From JAXHUH01 sp034211175 (GTDB taxonomy: Bacteria > Actinomycetota > Acidimicrobiia > Acidimicrobiales > CAIXPF01), in assembly GCA_034211175.1 (NCBI GenBank), contig JAXHUH010000272.1:1-37136 (forward strand): DNA of 37,136 bases, in the 5' to 3' direction. Below are positions 35,126 through 37,136 of this stretch, one piece after another; within the stretch, counting starts at the first letter, position 1; every line of letters starts with the position of its first letter. The notes beneath the pieces were generated by a model that saw only the letters and a program-made list of their open reading frames with translations, did not search any database and was not told the origin of the DNA. The translations under genes were made by a program, and so were the position numbers.

Positions 35126-35975
35126 TCGGTCGGGCGAGGACGGTGAGCTCGGCCGCTCCGGGCCGCGGCGGCGCACCGGCGAGGTCGCCGTAGAGCGCCT
35201 CGACGGCGAACCCGGCCGCCGAGAGCTCGTCACGCAGACGCGGCTCGTCGTAGTGCTGCATCCAGTTGCGGTACTCGCGCACGCCGCCCGCGGTGACGAC
35301 GGCGAAGCGGTCGAGGGTGACGAGCTCGTCCTCGTAGCGGTGCGTCGTGTGGAACCCGACGTAGGGCTCGTCGGCCCAGAAGCCGTCCATGAGGTCGGCC
35401 GCGAGCACCGTCTGCTCACCGCGCCCGGCGAATGCGGCGTCGGTCACCACGTCGAAGAGGAGCGCTCCGCCCGGTGCGAGCGAGCCGTGGATCTTCGCCA
35501 GCAACGTCCGGCGGGCCCGGGGCCCCAGCGCGCAGAGGTCGCACATGATGACGGTGACGAGGTCGAAGCGCCGTCCGGGTTCCCAGTCCCGGTGGTCGGC
35601 GGTGACGTAGTCGGCGTGGATGTAGGTGACGTCGACACCGGCGCGCTTCGCCTCGGCCCGGGCGTGGTCGAGCGACCGCGCGGACACGTCGACCCCGACG
35701 ACGGACGCGCCGGTGCGAGCGAGCCGGTTGGTGTAGTGGCCGGGCCCGCAGCCGAGATCGGCCACGGCCGAACGAGGACCGAGGTCGACGCGTTCGGCGA
35801 TCCAGCGGGCGGAGCGCTCGGCGAAGGGTGACGGCCGGGAGGCGAGCGGGACCTCGTCGTCGAGGTGGAAGTGCAGCATCCGGCGCGAGATGTGGGGGTC
35901 GGTCCACATCTCGATGCTGGTCGAGCCCTCGAAGGGCGCGGGTCGGGTGCAGAGGGAACGCAGGGTGTCGTACAC
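35115..35975 (-). CDS. Class I SAM-dependent methyltransferase
   Basis: The 286-residue protein has a short N-terminal segment (MWTDPHISRRMLHFHLD), the SAM-binding loop VADLGCGPGHYTNRLA near residues 70-85, the acidic end of strand 2 in VVGVDVSARSLDHAR, YIHADYVTADHRDW, and FDLVTVIMCDLCALGP. The C-terminal third (FHTTHRYEDELVTLDRFAVV) looks like small-molecule methyltransferases. The substrate is unknown. GTG 35975 has GGAG 6 nt upstream. A promoter with a leaderless five-codon open frame lies about 115 nt upstream. Confidence 0.86.
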   Translation of the reverse strand: MYDTLRSLCTRPAPFEGSTSIEMWTDPHISRRMLHFHLDDEVPLASRPSPFAERSARWIAERVDLGPRSAVADLGCGPGHYTNRLARTGASVVGVDVSARSLDHARAEAKRAGVDVTYIHADYVTADHRDWEPGRRFDLVTVIMCDLCALGPRARRTLLAKIHGSLAPGGALLFDVVTDAAFAGRGEQTVLAADLMDGFWADEPYVGFHTTHRYEDELVTLDRFAVVTAGGVREYRNWMQHYDEPRLRDELSAAGFAVEALYGDLAGAPPRPGAAELTVLARPISR

Positions 35976-36045
35976 GGAGATCTCCGGTGGTCGTGAGCGG
36001 TCGGCGACGCCGACGGGCGCGAGGGCGCGCCGAGATCGGCGGGCG

Positions 36046-36064
36046 GACGCCGTCGTGCGGCGTC
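36046..36064 (-). promoter_or_regulatory. Inverted repeat in the methyltransferase leader
   Basis: GACGCCG-TCGTG-CGGCGTC is a perfect 7-bp stem with a 5-nt loop between a five-codon open frame and the methyltransferase start. It could be an attenuator, an operator, or a terminator for the genes from 36165 upward. Confidence 0.35.
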
Positions 36065-36072
36065 GGTGCGGC

Positions 36073-36090
36073 TCAGGACGACCGGGTCAT
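36073..36090 (-). other. Possible leaderless five-codon upstream ORF (MTRSS)
   Basis: The minus strand reads TACGCT (36098-36103), seven bases, ATG ACC CGG TCG TCC TGA. Translation from such a leaderless start would end 97 nt before the methyltransferase GTG and just before the inverted repeat at 36046-36064. This arrangement could regulate the downstream gene. It is inferred from sequence only. Confidence 0.3.
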
Positions 36091-36097
36091 GGGCCGC

Positions 36098-36103
36098 AGC
36101 GTA
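36098..36103 (-). promoter_or_regulatory. -10 element of the methyltransferase transcript
   Basis: TACGCT on the minus strand ends seven bases before ATG 36090 and about 120 nt before the methyltransferase start. It is the only TANNNT I noticed in the 189-bp gap 35976-36164. Confidence 0.35.
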
Positions 36104-36164
36104 GGACGGCCGACTCGCCGGCCACGACCGATTTCGTCGCCGGTCGCCCCCACGGCGGCGGAGC

Positions 36165-36365
36165 TCACATCGTGTCGTCGGGCTCGGAGAGGAGGTGGAC
36201 CGCCTTCTCGACGGCCCGGCGGGCCCGGGTGATGCGCTTCTCGTCGACCGGCAGCTCGTGGCCGCCGGCGTCGATCGAGTCCCGCAGCCGGGCGATGGCC
36301 AGGTCGGCCAGCTCCTCGGCGATGCCCTCGAGCCTGCCCCGGATGTCGTCGAACTCGCCGCTCAT
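36165..36365 (-). CDS. Small charged hypothetical protein
   Basis: A 66-residue, mainly helical protein: SGEFDDIRGRLEGIAEELAD, then LAIARLRDSIDAGG and EKRITRARRAVEKAVHLL. It has no membrane segment or cysteine, and I do not recognise a family; the heptad-like pattern suggests a short coiled coil. ATG 36365 overlaps the stop of the iron-sulfur protein gene (ATGA), so translation is coupled. The coupling is the main reason to call it real. Confidence 0.65.
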   Translation of the reverse strand: MSGEFDDIRGRLEGIAEELADLAIARLRDSIDAGGHELPVDEKRITRARRAVEKAVHLLSEPDDTM

Positions 36366-37136
36366 CGGCCCGAGGGTGCCACGAGCCCGGCGGCTTCGGC
36401 CACGATCTCCACCGGATGGCGCACGTCGAGCCCGGTCGAGCCCAGCCACATGGCGCAGCCCGGGTTGGCGCTGGCCACGACCGGCGCCCCGGCTCGTCCG
36501 ATGGCGGCCGCCTTGCGGTCGCGGATCGGCGTCGCCAGCTCCGGCCGCAGCACCGAGTAGACACCGCCGGCGCCACAGCACAAGCCGGCGTCGTCGAGCT
36601 CGACCACGTCGCAGTAGGGCGCCAGGACGGTGCGGACGCTGTCGTGGACGCCCTGGACGTGGCGCAGGTGGCACGGGTCCTGGACGGCGACCGACGGCCG
36701 CTCCCCCGACGGGGTGGGCAGGTCGTCGACGTGGCCGGCGAGCCACTCGTGGACGTCGCGCACCCGGGCGGCGAACGCGACGGCCTCGTCGGTGCCGAGG
36801 AGGTGGCCGTAGTCCTTCAGCGCGGCCCCGCAGCCGGCGGAGTCGACCACGATCGGGTCGTCGCCCGGCATCGCCGCCATGACCCGGGCCGCGAGGTCAC
36901 GGGCCTCCGGGGCGAGACCGGCGTGGGTGTGGAGGGCCCCGCAGCAGGCCGCGCCCCGCCCCGGGAGGACCACGTTGGCGCCGGCAGCCTCGACGAGGGC
37001 GGCCGCGGCGACGTGGACGTCACGCTGCCAGGCGTCCATCACACAACCGGTGAACAACCAGACGGTGCCGGCGGGGGCCTCGCGGCCGGCCGGTGACGGG
37101 CGCAGCTCGGGGCGGCGCAGCGGGAGCCGGGGCAGG
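36362..37136 (-). CDS. GlcF-like iron-sulfur protein, C-terminal part (cut by window edge)
   Basis: This is the C-terminal about 258 residues of an iron-sulfur subunit of the glycolate oxidase / heterodisulfide-reductase type. Two CCG domains are visible: LFTGCVMDAWQRDVH, GRGAACCGALHTHAG and VDSAGCGAALKDYG, then VAVQDPCHLRHVQGV, DDAGLCCGAGGVYSV and ASANPGCAMWLGS. These cysteine-rich modules bind clusters or contact partner subunits. The N-terminal ferredoxin domain lies beyond the right edge. The frame is open to the last base, so no start is given. GlcF fits best; lactate-utilisation or GlpC-type proteins are alternatives. It is followed by an overlapping 66-residue gene. Confidence 0.87.
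   Translation of the reverse strand, partial: LPRLPLRRPELRPSPAGREAPAGTVWLFTGCVMDAWQRDVHVAAAALVEAAGANVVLPGRGAACCGALHTHAGLAPEARDLAARVMAAMPGDDPIVVDSAGCGAALKDYGHLLGTDEAVAFAARVRDVHEWLAGHVDDLPTPSGERPSVAVQDPCHLRHVQGVHDSVRTVLAPYCDVVELDDAGLCCGAGGVYSVLRPELATPIRDRKAAAIGRAGAPVVASANPGCAMWLGSTGLDVRHPVEIVAEAAGLVAPSGR

Overview
This 37 kb window is a high-GC, gene-dense piece of an actinobacterial chromosome. It carries a complete Pup-proteasome locus, a fused F420-pathway FbiC, a DUF4032 protein and MarP-like membrane proteases. Together with the GTG-rich starts this points to Actinomycetota, and I lean toward class Acidimicrobiia; that is inference, because no rRNA gene is present. I see no tRNA, rRNA, CRISPR array, insertion sequence or prophage. 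The longest stretch without a gene is about 275 bp (6421-6695), so no gap exceeds 300 bp.

Layout. 1-6420: the Pup-proteasome locus, read right to left as mpa, dop, pup, prcB, prcA and then pafA. An opposite-strand DUF2007-like gene sits between prcA and pafA, and pafA runs off the left edge with an apparent frameshift. 6696-6932: a small ferredoxin. 7080-11357 (minus): ugpC-type ABC ATPase, glpD and a DUF4032 kinase-like gene. 11480-16137 (minus): a ThiS/TtuB-like sulfur carrier, TtuA-like tRNA thiolase and TrmI (tRNA m1A58), all overlapping, then two tandem MarP-like membrane serine proteases. 16215-17669 (minus): two tiny membrane proteins, a holin-superfamily protein and a LON-domain protein. 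17773-21495 (minus): split ADP-forming acyl-CoA synthetase (beta then alpha) followed by a D-Ala-D-Ala carboxypeptidase. 21595-23880 (minus): TetR regulator and acyl-CoA synthetase. 23987-25668 (plus): a DUF6941-like protein and a FIST-domain sensor. 25812-29634 (plus): transketolase, transaldolase and 6-phosphogluconolactonase. 29642-32632: a MOSC protein divergent from fbiC. 32635-35975: a LysR regulator divergent from an orphan CTP-synthase-like amidotransferase, then a pentapeptide-repeat protein and a methyltransferase. 36165-37136 (minus): a 66-residue protein and the C-terminal part of a GlcF-like iron-sulfur protein.

How the genes work together. Mpa, PrcA/B, Pup, PafA and Dop form the pupylation-degradation pathway. 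Pup already ends in Gly-Gly-Glu, so Dop would act here mainly as a depupylase. TtuB, TtuA and TrmI would modify the tRNA T-loop (s2U54 and m1A58). Transketolase, transaldolase and 6-phosphogluconolactonase are pentose-phosphate enzymes. FbiC makes the F420 chromophore Fo.

The observations I rate highest are: a ubiquitin-fold sulfur carrier whose Gly-Gly is buried by a 22-residue tail; the T-loop modification operon; a recurrent TANNNT - 6 to 8 nt - start codon arrangement at about ten genes, suggesting widespread leaderless transcripts; a LysR-type box in front of an amidotransferase-like protein that has lost its catalytic His and Glu; and tandem MarP-like proteases with a conserved cysteine pair.
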